From assembly GCF_021442025.1 (NCBI RefSeq), contig NZ_CP090446.1:3286001-3350000 (forward strand): DNA of 64,000 nucleotides. Direction: 5' to 3'. Positions 7,558-17,116 of this stretch are shown in pieces. Position 1 is the first letter of the stretch. Every line of letters begins with the position of its first letter. Below the pieces are notes generated by a model, which did not search any database, was not told the origin of the DNA, and worked only from the letters and a program-made list of their open reading frames with translations. The translations under genes and the position numbers were made by a program. The stretch is from Sphingobacterium sp. SRCM116780. Its GTDB lineage: Bacteria > Bacteroidota > Bacteroidia > Sphingobacteriales > Sphingobacteriaceae.

Positions 7558-9711
7558 TTATTTTTCAATGTGTTCCAATGTAAATAAGAATGAATAATTA
7601 AGTGCGACATCTTTGAGATAGTCAAATCTACCTGAAGCTCCCCCATGACCATATTCCATATCGGTTTTCAATAACAAAATATGCTTATCTGTTTTCATCG
7701 TTCTTAGCTTTGCTATCCATTTTGCAGGTTCAAAATATTGTACTTGACTATCATGAAGCCCAGTTGTAACGAGCATATTTGGATACGATTTTTGCTGAAT
7801 ATTCTCGTAAGGGGAATAACTCTTCATATAAAAATATGCTTCCTTATTATTGGGATTTCCCCATTCGTCATATTCGTTGGTCGTTAATGGTATGGTGTCA
7901 TCCAACATGGTATTGACCACATCGACAAAAGGAACTTGTGCGATAATACCATTCCAAAGTTGGGGGGCTAGGTTAGCGACCGCACCCATTAACAATCCGC
8001 CAGCACTTCCGCCTTGAGCATAAAGATGTCCAAGACTTGTATATTTTTGGTTGATTAAAAACTGTCCACAATCAATAAAATCTGTGAATGTATTCATCTT
8101 TTTCATCATTTTCCCATCTTCATACCATTGTCTACCCATTTCTTCTCCACCACGAATATGGGCGATTGCATAGATAAATCCTCTATCTAATAAACTCAAT
8201 CTGGTGCTGCTGAAAGTAGGATCCATAGAAGCTCCGTAGGAACCATATGCGTATAAGAGTAAAGGCGCCGAACCATCTTTTTTAATTCCTTTTTTATAAA
8301 CTATAGAAATTGGAATTTGTGTACCGTCCTGTGCTTTCGCAAAAATGCGTTCTGTTATATATTCCTGAGTATGATATCCTCCTAAGACTTCCTGTTGCTT
8401 TAACAAAGACTTGACTTTTGAATTCATATCGTACTCAAAAGTGGAAGAAGGTGTTACCAAAGAGGTATACCCATAGCGCAATTTTTCGGTGTTATACTCT
8501 AGATTTGTACTTGGATAGACCGTATAAGCGACTTCTCCAAAATTAAGATAGTGCTGTTGTTCATCTTTCAAATTGCGAACGGCTAATTGTGTTAAGCCAT
8601 TCTTACGTTCTGAAATAACAAGAAAATCTTTGAATTCATCAATTTCATTAATCAAAACATCTTCTCGATGTGGGATAAAAACTGTCCAATTTTCCTTATT
8701 GGTTTTAGCCAATGGACATTGCATAATTTTAAAATTTTTAGCCTCATCATTCGTAACAATTAAAAAACGATCTTCTAATGCTGTAACATGGTAGAGAACG
8801 TCTTCCCTTCTTGCTTGAAATGATTGAAATGTACCGTTGGCATCGTCTGCTTTAAGATAATAAATCTCTGAAGAAAGCGTACCCTCCGATTGAATAAAAA
8901 TATATTGTCCATTTTTAGATTTACCAACAGCTATATAATTTGTATTATCGTGCTCATGATAGACCGTTATATCAGTAATTGCATCAGCGCCTAAGGTATG
9001 CCTATTAATTTTTTCACTTAATAAAGTAATTGGATTCTTGGCTGTATAAAAAAGTGTTTTGTTATCATTAGCCCAAGTTGAACTACCAGATGTTTTCGAT
9101 ATCTCATCTTTATAGATTTCGCCTGAAATCAGGTTCTTAATGAAAATTGTATATTCTCTTCTAGATACTGTATCAACAGCAAAAGCCATCAGATTATTAT
9201 CGGGACTTATTGAAAATCCTGTAGCAGCATAATAGGCATATCCCTCTGCCATTTTATCAACGTCTAATAGAACCTCCTCTGGAGCAGCTAGATTACCCTT
9301 TTTTCGACAAAATTTAAAATATTGTTGCCCCTCCTCTGTACGGCTGTAATAATAATATCCATTTTTCAGATAAGGAACAGATTCGTCCTTTTCCTTTATT
9401 CGGGCCTTCATTTCATTGAACAATTGTTTTTGAAGATCCGCTGTTGGCTCCATGACCATATTGGTATAGTCATTTTCTTTTTTTAAGTACTCTATAACCA
9501 AATCAGAGTCGGGACCTTTTTTAAAAAAATCGTTCATCCAATAATAATTATCGATAACCCGATCGTTATGTATACTCCTTATGTGCGGCTTTACAGCTGC
9601 CACAGGAGTTTCAATTCCTTCTAATTTCAATATTCCTGATGGAGATTCTTGTGCAGGAGTTGTTCCCCATACGGTACTTAAGATTATCATACTTGTAACT
9701 TCTTTATACAT
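7558..9711 (-). CDS. ptrB: Oligopeptidase B-like serine peptidase (family S9A)
   Basis: Start taken at ATG 9711, about 717 residues; an in-frame ATG 24 bp further upstream is less likely. Such enzymes cut short peptides after basic residues. The N-terminal half is the beta-propeller. The C-terminal half is an alpha/beta hydrolase with the nucleophile in GGSAGGLLMG (Ser569), the acid in TTGLHDSQVQYFEPAKW and the His in YGHGGASGRFDY. The stretch DDTIPLTTNEYDEWGNP is characteristic of oligopeptidase B rather than prolyl oligopeptidase. A short hydrophobic N-terminus ending in TTPAQE suggests export to the periplasm. Transcribed alone, divergent from the subtilase gene. Confidence 0.92.
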   Translation of the reverse strand: MYKEVTSMIILSTVWGTTPAQESPSGILKLEGIETPVAAVKPHIRSIHNDRVIDNYYWMNDFFKKGPDSDLVIEYLKKENDYTNMVMEPTADLQKQLFNEMKARIKEKDESVPYLKNGYYYYSRTEEGQQYFKFCRKKGNLAAPEEVLLDVDKMAEGYAYYAATGFSISPDNNLMAFAVDTVSRREYTIFIKNLISGEIYKDEISKTSGSSTWANDNKTLFYTAKNPITLLSEKINRHTLGADAITDITVYHEHDNTNYIAVGKSKNGQYIFIQSEGTLSSEIYYLKADDANGTFQSFQARREDVLYHVTALEDRFLIVTNDEAKNFKIMQCPLAKTNKENWTVFIPHREDVLINEIDEFKDFLVISERKNGLTQLAVRNLKDEQQHYLNFGEVAYTVYPSTNLEYNTEKLRYGYTSLVTPSSTFEYDMNSKVKSLLKQQEVLGGYHTQEYITERIFAKAQDGTQIPISIVYKKGIKKDGSAPLLLYAYGSYGASMDPTFSSTRLSLLDRGFIYAIAHIRGGEEMGRQWYEDGKMMKKMNTFTDFIDCGQFLINQKYTSLGHLYAQGGSAGGLLMGAVANLAPQLWNGIIAQVPFVDVVNTMLDDTIPLTTNEYDEWGNPNNKEAYFYMKSYSPYENIQQKSYPNMLVTTGLHDSQVQYFEPAKWIAKLRTMKTDKHILLLKTDMEYGHGGASGRFDYLKDVALNYSFLFTLEHIEK

Positions 9712-9827
9712 TTTTATTGCCTTTCTATCGTGCAAAAATTCTGGACTTATACATTTGCGAAAAGTAAAAATAGGGTTGCATTCGCATTATTTAATAAAAA
9801 TTAACATTTTAAACTTGGGACTAGCAT

Positions 9828-9835
9828 TATATTTG
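9828..9835 (+). promoter_or_regulatory. Predicted -7 box for the subtilase gene
   Basis: TATATTTG matches TAnnTTTG 25 bp before the ATG at 9861; -33 element weak. Confidence 0.45.
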
Positions 9836-9860
9836 CTAATCGTAACTAAAATTACAAAAA

Positions 9861-11492
9861 ATGAATTTAAAAAGGCTTCTCTATTTATTTGCTATAGGAT
9901 TAATACCCACAGTGGGGCATGCTCAAGTACACGAAAATATACCTGCAAATTGGTTTAATTTGGATTTTGAACAAGACTCTGTATTAGGTATAAGTACAGA
10001 AAAGACTTACCAAACCTTATTAAAAGATAAAAAATCAACACCTGTTATTGTTGCTGTATTGGACGGAGGAGTGGATGTGAATCACGAAGATCTTAAGCGT
10101 GTTTTATGGGTTAATGTCAAAGATAGTATCTCCAATGGAAAAGATAATGACAAAAACGGTTTCATTAATGATAAATATGGCTGGAATTTTATCGGAAATG
10201 CGAAGGGTGAGAATGTGCATTTCGATAATTTAGAATTGACAAGATTAATCCGTAAAAATGAGTCTAAATATGCTGAAGTAAGAGCTTCAACAACTATGAC
10301 AGATAAAGAAAAACGAGATTATAATGCTTATTTGAAAATGGTTGAGGTGTATAACACTAAGCTTGACGAAGCAAGATATGGCTCGTTGAATTATGTTGGA
10401 TTAAAGGACAACATTGACAACCTAGTAAAAGAGATCAACAAAGATAAATCAGAAATCACTACTGCTGATTTCGACAAGCTTAATCCAATGGGTTCTCGTC
10501 AAAAAATAGCAATAAGAATTGCTAAGGAAGAAATCGAAAAAGCTGGTGGATTTCAAAAGTTTTATAACGATCTAAAAGAAGGAGCTGACTATTTCGGTAA
10601 TCAGGTTGCCTATCACTTAAATAAAGAATATGATTCGCGTTCCATTATCGGAGACAACTACGATGATGCTAGTGAATATCACTATGGTAACTCAGACGTC
10701 ACTGGTCCTGATGCATTGCATGGAACACATGTCGCAGGTATTATAGCTGCAGATCGTAGCAACAGTATCGGAATTAAAGGAGTAGCAGACAATGTAAAAA
10801 TCTTATCTGTCCGTCTTGTTCCTGACGGTGATGAACGCGATAAAGATGTGGCAAATGGTATACGTTATGCTGTAGACAATGGTGCTAAAGTTATCAATAT
10901 GAGTTTTGGAAAGGGATATGCATACAATAAACCAACCGTTGATGCCGCTGTTAAGTACGCTATGTCTAAAGATGTGCTCCTTGTTCATGCTGCAGGAAAT
11001 GACAGTGAGGATAACGATATATCACCAAATTATCCAAATAAGTTTTTCACAGATAGTTTAGGCGCTATTACAGGTGTTGCAGACGCTTGGATAACTGTGG
11101 GGGCAACTGGTCCTCGAAAAAATGAAGAGCTTTTAGCAACATTTTCTAATTATGGAAAAGCATCTGTTGATGTGTTTGCTCCAGGACTATACATCAATTC
11201 AACCACACCACATTCTGAATATAAGGAGGAACAAGGTACCAGTATGGCGTCTCCTGTAGTGGCAGGTTTAGCAGCTATGTTACGTTCTTATTATCCACAA
11301 TTGACGGCTTTGGAAACAAAAGAAATTATTATGAATTCTGTTACAAAACTCGATGATTCTGTGCGTATCAAATTGGAAGATGGATCTTTTAAAACTGTAA
11401 AATTAGCAGATATTTCAATTTCTGGAGGTATTGTAAATGCCTATAAAGCTGTTCAAAAAGCAAATGAATATATCATTAAAAAGAAAAAATAA
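9861..11492 (+). CDS. Secreted S8 family serine peptidase (subtilase)
   Basis: 543 residues with a signal peptide (cleavage likely after VGHA, residues 17-20). The catalytic triad is complete: Asp68 in VLDGGVD, His287 in HGTHVAGII and Ser461 in GTSMASP. The catalytic domain starts almost at once, without a clear propeptide. About 220 residues separate Asp and His, against some 30-40 in simple subtilisins, so a large helical, lysine-rich insertion (roughly residues 100-260) lies on the surface. No C-terminal sorting domain is seen. Likely periplasmic or outer-surface protein degradation; the substrate is unknown. Confidence 0.93.
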   Translation: MNLKRLLYLFAIGLIPTVGHAQVHENIPANWFNLDFEQDSVLGISTEKTYQTLLKDKKSTPVIVAVLDGGVDVNHEDLKRVLWVNVKDSISNGKDNDKNGFINDKYGWNFIGNAKGENVHFDNLELTRLIRKNESKYAEVRASTTMTDKEKRDYNAYLKMVEVYNTKLDEARYGSLNYVGLKDNIDNLVKEINKDKSEITTADFDKLNPMGSRQKIAIRIAKEEIEKAGGFQKFYNDLKEGADYFGNQVAYHLNKEYDSRSIIGDNYDDASEYHYGNSDVTGPDALHGTHVAGIIAADRSNSIGIKGVADNVKILSVRLVPDGDERDKDVANGIRYAVDNGAKVINMSFGKGYAYNKPTVDAAVKYAMSKDVLLVHAAGNDSEDNDISPNYPNKFFTDSLGAITGVADAWITVGATGPRKNEELLATFSNYGKASVDVFAPGLYINSTTPHSEYKEEQGTSMASPVVAGLAAMLRSYYPQLTALETKEIIMNSVTKLDDSVRIKLEDGSFKTVKLADISISGGIVNAYKAVQKANEYIIKKKK

Positions 11493-11558
11493 AATATTGA
11501 CATAATATTCGCATCTTGTTGTACGTTTTACTTATAAATTTAACTACAATTATTGCGT

Positions 11559-11744
11559 ATGGTCGAAAACTTTACAACAACTGAAAATGAAGTAAAAGAT
11601 GTTTTAACAGAACTGAGAGTTTCTACAGAAGATGTTGAAAATCAATTAAAACTTCAACTACCAGAGATCATGATGGATCCTAGTGATTCCTGTATTGAAA
11701 GCATTTTGAATTACTCAAAATCGGTAGTAAACGGAAAGGCTTAA
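11559..11744 (+). CDS. Small acidic protein, unknown function
   Basis: 61 residues from ATG at 11559. Acidic and probably helical, with no signal or membrane segment (MVENFTTTENEVK at the start). Not recognised. It has its own strong terminator overlapping the stop codon, so it is a stand-alone unit between the subtilase and nth. Confidence 0.6.
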   Translation: MVENFTTTENEVKDVLTELRVSTEDVENQLKLQLPEIMMDPSDSCIESILNYSKSVVNGKA

Positions 11745-11765
11745 TCTTAAGATTAAGCCTTTTTT
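11736..11765 (+). terminator. Intrinsic terminator after the 61-residue gene
   Basis: A perfect 26-nt palindrome (11736-11761) followed by T5. It overlaps the stop codon at 11742-11744. Confidence 0.85.
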
Positions 11766-11783
11766 ATTTTTTAAAAACTTAAC

Positions 11784-11791
11784 TATCTTTG
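11784..11791 (+). promoter_or_regulatory. Predicted -7 box for nth, implying a leaderless or near-leaderless mRNA
   Basis: TATCTTTG matches TAnnTTTG and ends 6 bp before the nth ATG (11798). If this box is used, transcription would start at or next to the A of the start codon. Confidence 0.5.
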
Positions 11792-11797
11792 ATTCAT

Positions 11798-12466
11798 ATG
11801 TTGAAAAAAGATAGATATAACGCTTTTGTAGAATATTTTTCTAAAAATAGCCCAGATGCACAAACAGAATTAAACTACGGTAATCCTTATGAATTATTAG
11901 TTGCTGTTATACTATCTGCCCAATGTACAGATAAACGAATAAATTTAGTTACTCCTAAACTTTTTGAACAATTCCCTACTGTTGAAGCTTTGGCAAACAG
12001 TACGCCCGAAGAAGTGTTTACCTACATCAGATCTGTCAGTTACCCAAACAATAAAGCCAAACATTTGGTTGGGATGGCAAAGATGTTGGTCGATGTCTTT
12101 CATTCTGTTGTTCCTGAAAAAATAGAAGATTTAATCAAGTTACCTGGTGTAGGAAGAAAAACTGCTAATGTTATTTCCTCAGTTGTTTATAACAAACCAG
12201 CTATGGCCGTCGACACACATGTCTTTCGTGTAAGTAATCGACTAGGATTAACAAGCAGAGCTACAACTCCATTAGCCGTTGAAAAACAGTTGGTCAAATA
12301 TTTACCTGTAGATACTATTGCTATTGCACACCATTGGTTGATTTTACATGGACGTTATGTTTGCTTAGCTCGAAAACCAAAATGTGACGTATGTGCGATT
12401 ACCTACATGTGTAAATACTTTGAAAAGATTTATCGAGTTAAAGAAACTAAAGAAAAAATTAGTTAA
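11798..12466 (+). CDS. nth: Endonuclease III (DNA glycosylase/AP lyase)
   Basis: 222 residues from ATG 11798; the frame is open further upstream, but the predicted promoter excludes that. It removes oxidised pyrimidines and nicks the abasic site in base-excision repair. The helix-hairpin-helix is LPGVGRKTANVI with the catalytic Lys, the catalytic Asp is in AVDTHVFRV, and the [4Fe-4S] ligands are spaced C-x6-C-x2-C-x5-C near the C-terminus. It precedes recA by about 80 bp; recA has its own promoter. Confidence 0.96.
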   Translation: MLKKDRYNAFVEYFSKNSPDAQTELNYGNPYELLVAVILSAQCTDKRINLVTPKLFEQFPTVEALANSTPEEVFTYIRSVSYPNNKAKHLVGMAKMLVDVFHSVVPEKIEDLIKLPGVGRKTANVISSVVYNKPAMAVDTHVFRVSNRLGLTSRATTPLAVEKQLVKYLPVDTIAIAHHWLILHGRYVCLARKPKCDVCAITYMCKYFEKIYRVKETKEKIS

Positions 12467-12498
12467 ATAAGTTGAGCTAATTTTTTTAGTAAAAATAT

Positions 12499-12529
12499 TT
12501 TGCAAATTAAAAACTAATGTGTACTTTTG
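12499..12529 (+). promoter_or_regulatory. recA promoter, full Bacteroidota consensus
   Basis: TTTG at 12499-12502, a 19-bp spacer, then TACTTTTG at 12522-12529: exact agreement with TTTG-N19-TAnnTTTG. It lies 19 bp before the ATG. No LexA-type palindrome is recognised. Confidence 0.8.
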
Positions 12530-12548
12530 AATCATCAATACTAAAAAT

Positions 12549-13568
12549 ATGAGCAGTCCAGACAAATTAAAAGCGTTACAGCTAACATTAGATAAATTAG
12601 AAAAATCATATGGTAAAGGCGCCATTATGAAATTAGGTGACACAGCTGTTGAGCCAATCGAATCAATCTCAACAGGTTCTTTGGGTCTTGATATTGCATT
12701 AGGTATTGGCGGTGTTCCAAAGGGGCGTATTATTGAAATCTATGGCCCTGAGTCTTCAGGTAAAACAACTTTAGCGACTCATATCGTTGCTGAAGCTCAA
12801 AAGTTAGGAGGTATTGCAGCAATTATAGATGCTGAACATGCCTTTGATAAATATTACGCTCAGAAATTAGGCGTTGATGTAGAAAATCTATTGATTGCAC
12901 AACCTGATAATGGTGAGCAAGGGTTAGAAATTGCGGATAACTTAATTCGCTCAGGAGCTATTGATGTTATCGTCATTGACTCCGTTGCAGCTTTAGTACC
13001 TAAAGGTGAGATTGAAGGTGAGATGGGAGATTCCAAAATGGGACTTCAGGCACGTTTAATGTCTCAAGCTTTACGTAAATTAACAGGTACTATTTCAAAA
13101 ACTAATTGCTGTTGTATTTTTATCAACCAATTACGTGAAAAAATCGGTGTTATGTTTGGTAATCCAGAAACAACGACTGGTGGTAACGCATTAAAATTCT
13201 ACGCTTCTGTACGTTTGGATATTCGTCGTACTTCTCAAATCAAAGATTCAGATGAAGTGTCTGGTAACCGCGTAAAAGTAAAAATTGTTAAAAATAAAGT
13301 AGCTCCTCCATTCCGTATCGCAGAATTTGATATCATGTTTGGCGAAGGTATTTCTAAAGTTGGTGAAATCATCGATTTAGGAGTTGAATATAATATCATT
13401 AAAAAAGCAGGTTCATGGTTTAGCTATGGAGAAACGAAATTGGGACAAGGTCGTGATGCCGTAAAAGCATTATTACATGACAATCCTGATTTAGCAGATG
13501 AATTAGAAGCTAAAATTAGAGCGGAAGTTTCTGGTGTAGATCCTAATCTAGTTTCAGAAGAAGGTTAA
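12549..13568 (+). CDS. recA: Recombinase RecA
   Basis: 339 residues, close to the usual length. It is the ATP-dependent strand-exchange protein of homologous recombination and the SOS co-protease. The Walker A box GPESSGKTT lies at residues 66-74; [19 protein letters not shown] and the L2 loop area ([21 protein letters not shown]) are present. The C-terminal tail is acidic, as usual. Monocistronic, with a consensus promoter upstream and a hairpin downstream. Confidence 0.98.
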   Translation: MSSPDKLKALQLTLDKLEKSYGKGAIMKLGDTAVEPIESISTGSLGLDIALGIGGVPKGRIIEIYGPESSGKTTLATHIVAEAQKLGGIAAIIDAEHAFDKYYAQKLGVDVENLLIAQPDNGEQGLEIADNLIRSGAIDVIVIDSVAALVPKGEIEGEMGDSKMGLQARLMSQALRKLTGTISKTNCCCIFINQLREKIGVMFGNPETTTGGNALKFYASVRLDIRRTSQIKDSDEVSGNRVKVKIVKNKVAPPFRIAEFDIMFGEGISKVGEIIDLGVEYNIIKKAGSWFSYGETKLGQGRDAVKALLHDNPDLADELEAKIRAEVSGVDPNLVSEEG

Positions 13569-13594
13569 TTTTATATTATATAAACAATTTAGGT

Positions 13595-13620
13595 ATAGCC
13601 ATTCCCAAAAGAATGGCTAT
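13595..13620 (+). terminator. Probable recA terminator
   Basis: A perfect 10-bp stem (13595-13604 with 13611-13620) with a 6-nt loop, followed by a T-rich tract (ATTTATTTTT). The start of the next promoter lies within that tract. Confidence 0.7.
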
Positions 13621-13623
13621 ATT

Positions 13624-13631
13624 TATTTTTG
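13624..13631 (+). promoter_or_regulatory. Predicted -7 box for the EEP-family gene
   Basis: TATTTTTG matches TAnnTTTG 15 bp before the ATG at 13646. It supports that start over the upstream open frame. Confidence 0.45.
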
Positions 13632-13645
13632 AAAAACCTATACTC

Positions 13646-14419
13646 ATGAAAAAATATATTCTTTCTTATTTTATTCTTTCCATGTTATGTTGCAGTTCGT
13701 TAATACTCTCTGCACAAAAATTAAAGATATTGACGTACAACATCCACCACGCCAACCCTCCTAGTGAAGATGTACGTGTTATCAACCTAGATACCATTGC
13801 AGCAATCATAAAAAAATCAAATGCAGATCTAATAGGTCTACAGGAAATAGATATTGACCTAAGCCGATCTCAAAATATTGATCAAGCAAAAAAATTAGCT
13901 GAACTTACTGGAATGCATTACTTTTTTTCTAAAGGAATAAATCTAGATGCTGGTGAATATGGAACAGTTATTCTTTCAAAATATCCAATTGTCAAGACAG
14001 AACGTTTCGAACTTCCTTCTCCTATCGTCAGTGAAAAGAGAAGTTTAGCGATAATTCATATCCAAGTAAATGGAAAGACAATAAAATTTGCAAATACCCA
14101 TCTTGATCTGAAAGAAGAAAATAGACTTGCACAAAGTTCTTTCATTCTTGATAAATTTAAGGATGATAAAGACTTAGTTATTCTAGTTGGTGATTTAAAT
14201 GCAAAACCCGAATCACAAGTTATTCAAAATTTAGATAGCATATTCACAAGGAGTCAGATAAAAAATGGATTCACAATCCCTGAAATGAATCCGAATCGTG
14301 AGATTGATTTTATTATGTTAAACAAAGCGAATCAATTCAAATTCAGAAAACATCATGTGTTAGAAGAAACATATGCTAGTGATCATAGACCTGTTTATGT
14401 CGAAATATACAAGAAATAA
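13646..14419 (+). CDS. Secreted endonuclease/exonuclease/phosphatase (EEP) family protein
   Basis: 257 residues from ATG 13646. Signal peptide to about residue 23 (ends SLILSAQ). EEP fold motifs: LTYNIHHAN, IGLQEID with the metal-binding Glu, FANTHLDL, VGDLNAKPES and YASDHRPVYVEI with the catalytic Asp-His pair. The family includes phosphodiesterases, sphingomyelinases and nucleases; the specificity cannot be read from sequence. An extracytoplasmic phosphodiesterase is the likely role. Monocistronic. Confidence 0.88.
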   Translation: MKKYILSYFILSMLCCSSLILSAQKLKILTYNIHHANPPSEDVRVINLDTIAAIIKKSNADLIGLQEIDIDLSRSQNIDQAKKLAELTGMHYFFSKGINLDAGEYGTVILSKYPIVKTERFELPSPIVSEKRSLAIIHIQVNGKTIKFANTHLDLKEENRLAQSSFILDKFKDDKDLVILVGDLNAKPESQVIQNLDSIFTRSQIKNGFTIPEMNPNREIDFIMLNKANQFKFRKHHVLEETYASDHRPVYVEIYKK

Positions 14420-14537
14420 TATGCGATGAGCATGAGTCGAAGAAGATCTATTAAGCTTTTACTATTGTGGGCATACCCACAGATAAAGATCATGGAGAGG
14501 ATTTAGCGCATTTCAAAAAACAGCAAAAACGTATTAT

Positions 14538-14570
14538 AAAAAAGGCGTCTAATGAATAGACGCCTTTTTT
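14538..14570. terminator. Bidirectional terminator between EEP gene and pruA
   Basis: A perfect 14-bp inverted repeat (14538-14551 with 14557-14570) with A6 and T6 ends and a 5-nt loop. It ends 6 bp from the pruA stop codon. Confidence 0.85.
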
Positions 14571-14576
14571 ATGTAA

Positions 14577-16214
14577 TTATTCTCCTTCTTCTAAGAACGG
14601 ATATTTATAATTTGTATCTGGATTAAAGGTTTCTTTAATCGTACGTGGAGATACCCAACGTAATAAATTGATCATTGAACCCGCTTTATCATTAGTGCCT
14701 GAGCCACGAGCACCACCAAATGGTTGTTGTCCTACTACTGCACCAGTACATTTATCATTTACATAAAAGTTACCTGCTGCATTGCGTAATGTATGTGTTG
14801 CTTGTGCTATAGCATAACGATCTTTAGCGATAACAGAGCCTGTTAACGCATAAATAGATGTCTTATCAACAATCTGTAATGTCTCTTCCCATTTTTCGTC
14901 TTCATACACAAAAATTGTTAAAACTGGCCCGAATAATTCTTCTGACATTGTTTCATAATCTGATTTTTTAGCTAAAATGACCGTTGGTGTAATAAAATAA
15001 CCTTTAGATTTATCATAAGTACCTCCTATCACAACCTCAGCGTCATTTGACTCCTTCGCACGGTCTATGTATTTAGCAATTTTATCAAATGATTTCTCAT
15101 CAATGACCGCATTGATAAAGTTTGTGAAGTCTTCAGTTCCACCAATCTTGAATGAATTAACATCTGCAGTCATCGCATTTTTTAAAGCTGACCACATAGA
15201 TGCAGGAACATAAGCACGAGAAGCTGCTGAACATTTTTGTCCTTGATATTCAAAAGCACCACGTACTAATGCTGTATTGGTTACTTGTAAATCTGCAGTT
15301 GGGTGAACGACGATAAAATCTTTACCTCCAGTTTCACCTACAATTCTAGGATATGTTTTATAAAGGTGAATGTTTTCTCCTATAGTTTTCCAAATATCTT
15401 GGAATACTCCAGTAGAACCTGTGAAGTGGATACCTGCAAAATCTGAATGTTTGAAGATAACATCGCCTGCATCAGGTCCTGAAACATATACTAAATTGAT
15501 TACGCCTGCTGGCAGACCTGCTTCAATGAAGATCTCCATCAATACATGAGCAGAATAAATCTGTGCATTTGATGGTTTCCAAACAACCACATTTCCCATC
15601 ATCGCGACACAAGAGGGTAAATTTCCTGCGATTGCTGTAAAGTTAAAAGGTGTTAAAGCAAACACAAACCCTTCCAATGGACGTTGTTCTACACGATTCC
15701 AAACTCCTTTACCAGATACTGGAGGTTGTTGTGCGTAGATTTCAGTCATATACTGAACATTAAAACGCAAAAAATCTGTGAATTCACAGGCTGAGTCAAT
15801 TTCTGCTTGATAAGGATTTTTTGATTGTCCTAACATCGTTGCAGCGTTTAATTTATAACGATATTTGGTAGAAGCTAATTCTGCAGCCTTCAAAAAGATT
15901 GCAGCACGATCTTCCCAAGGAAGGTTTTCCCAGTCATTTTTAGCTGCTAATGCAGCATTAATTGCATCCATAACATGACTTTTTGTACCTTGACTATAGT
16001 GTCCTAATACATGTTTGTGATCGTGGGGTGGGTTGATTGCAATTTTCTTTTCCGTACGAACTTCCTTACCTCCAATATACATTGGAACATCTGTTTGTAT
16101 TGAGCGTGCTTCATCAATAGCTGCTTTTAATAATTTACGCTCTTTAGTACCAACTGCATATGAGTAAACTGGCTCATTAGTAGGGGTAGGTACATTAAAA
16201 AATCCTTTTATCAT
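14577..16214 (-). CDS. pruA: L-glutamate gamma-semialdehyde dehydrogenase (1-pyrroline-5-carboxylate dehydrogenase)
   Basis: 545 residues, the length of the stand-alone P5C dehydrogenase (not the PutA fusion). It oxidises glutamate semialdehyde to glutamate with NAD+ in proline breakdown. Visible motifs: the aldehyde dehydrogenase Glu in GETGGKDF, the catalytic Cys in YQGQKCSAAS, the NAD-binding HFTGSTGVF and the C-terminal QQPFGGARGSGTNDKAG. Proline dehydrogenase is not in the window. The gene stands alone. Confidence 0.96.
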   Translation of the reverse strand: MIKGFFNVPTPTNEPVYSYAVGTKERKLLKAAIDEARSIQTDVPMYIGGKEVRTEKKIAINPPHDHKHVLGHYSQGTKSHVMDAINAALAAKNDWENLPWEDRAAIFLKAAELASTKYRYKLNAATMLGQSKNPYQAEIDSACEFTDFLRFNVQYMTEIYAQQPPVSGKGVWNRVEQRPLEGFVFALTPFNFTAIAGNLPSCVAMMGNVVVWKPSNAQIYSAHVLMEIFIEAGLPAGVINLVYVSGPDAGDVIFKHSDFAGIHFTGSTGVFQDIWKTIGENIHLYKTYPRIVGETGGKDFIVVHPTADLQVTNTALVRGAFEYQGQKCSAASRAYVPASMWSALKNAMTADVNSFKIGGTEDFTNFINAVIDEKSFDKIAKYIDRAKESNDAEVVIGGTYDKSKGYFITPTVILAKKSDYETMSEELFGPVLTIFVYEDEKWEETLQIVDKTSIYALTGSVIAKDRYAIAQATHTLRNAAGNFYVNDKCTGAVVGQQPFGGARGSGTNDKAGSMINLLRWVSPRTIKETFNPDTNYKYPFLEEGE

Positions 16215-16311
16215 AGTAATAATTTTATATTTTCAAAAACCTGAATTTCAATACATTCATTAAAATTGAGAATAAATTTACAAGATTTTAATGCTAGTTC
16301 CAATTATTCAA

Positions 16312-16977
16312 TTAGTCTTTGGTTGTACTGGTAAAAATATGTTTAAACTTTTCCAATTTTGGTTTAATCACGTACTGACAATAGCTTTCATTTTTATTAT
16401 TAGCGTAGTAATTTTGATGATAATCTTCTGCTGGATAAAAAACCTTAAAAGCATTAATTTCTGTCACAATAGGTCGATCATAGAGTTTCTCTTCCTCCAT
16501 TTTTTTTAAGTAATACTTTACCTTATCTAATTGCTGTTTGTCATGTATAAAAATTGCTGACCGATATTGTGTACCAACATCATTTCCTTGACGATTTAAT
16601 TGTGTAGGATCATGTGCTATAAAAAATGCTTCCAGTAGCTTATCGAATGTAATTTTTTTAGGATCATATAACACATTGATCGCTTCTGCATGCCCAGTAG
16701 CTCCTGTACTGACCTGTGAATAGGTTGGATTTTTGACTTCCCCTCCCGTATAACCAGAAATGACTTTTTTTACCCCGTCTAATGTTTTAAACTGAGCTTC
16801 CACACACCAAAAACATCCTCCTGCAAAAGTTGCAGTATCCAATTTTCCTTGTTGTGATTCTGGCAAATGAGCAAAAGAATCAGTTGCTTTTTTTGTAATC
16901 TTAGATTGACAGGAAGCCCAAAGACTAAAAGTCATTATCAAAGTGGTAAAAAAAGACAATTTGTACATTTTTTTCAT
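16312..16977 (-). CDS. msrA: Exported peptide-methionine (S)-S-oxide reductase
   Basis: 221 residues: an MsrA domain behind an N-terminal export signal. The catalytic motif AGGCFWCVEAQF is intact. The N-terminus (LIMTFSLWASC) resembles a lipoprotein signal, so the enzyme is probably anchored in the periplasm and repairs oxidised methionine there. Residues 23-45 form a polar linker. ATG at 16968 is an alternative start. It is next to the superoxide dismutase gene, a plausible oxidative-stress neighbour, but sod has its own promoter and terminator. Confidence 0.94.
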   Translation of the reverse strand: MKKMYKLSFFTTLIMTFSLWASCQSKITKKATDSFAHLPESQQGKLDTATFAGGCFWCVEAQFKTLDGVKKVISGYTGGEVKNPTYSQVSTGATGHAEAINVLYDPKKITFDKLLEAFFIAHDPTQLNRQGNDVGTQYRSAIFIHDKQQLDKVKYYLKKMEEEKLYDRPIVTEINAFKVFYPAEDYHQNYYANNKNESYCQYVIKPKLEKFKHIFTSTTKD

Positions 16978-17056
16978 ATTTATTTCTTTAATAAAATCCT
17001 CTTGTATTTATTCATAGCAATAAAAGCTTACTTTAGGTAAACAACAGATTATCATA

Positions 17057-17094
17057 AAAAAAGCGGTAAAATTTTAAAATTTTACCGCTTTTTT
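17057..17094. terminator. Terminator of sod (bidirectional architecture)
   Basis: A perfect 38-nt palindrome with A6 and T6 ends and a GCGGTAAAATT core, about 22 bp after the sod stop codon. Confidence 0.85.
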
Positions 17095-17116
17095 CGCTAA
17101 ATTATAACGACTAAAA

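Noticed and set aside
14467..14559. Short open frame from GTG ending inside the terminator (31 codons)
   Set aside because: An in-frame stop lies just upstream, the frame ends in the hairpin, and no family is recognised.
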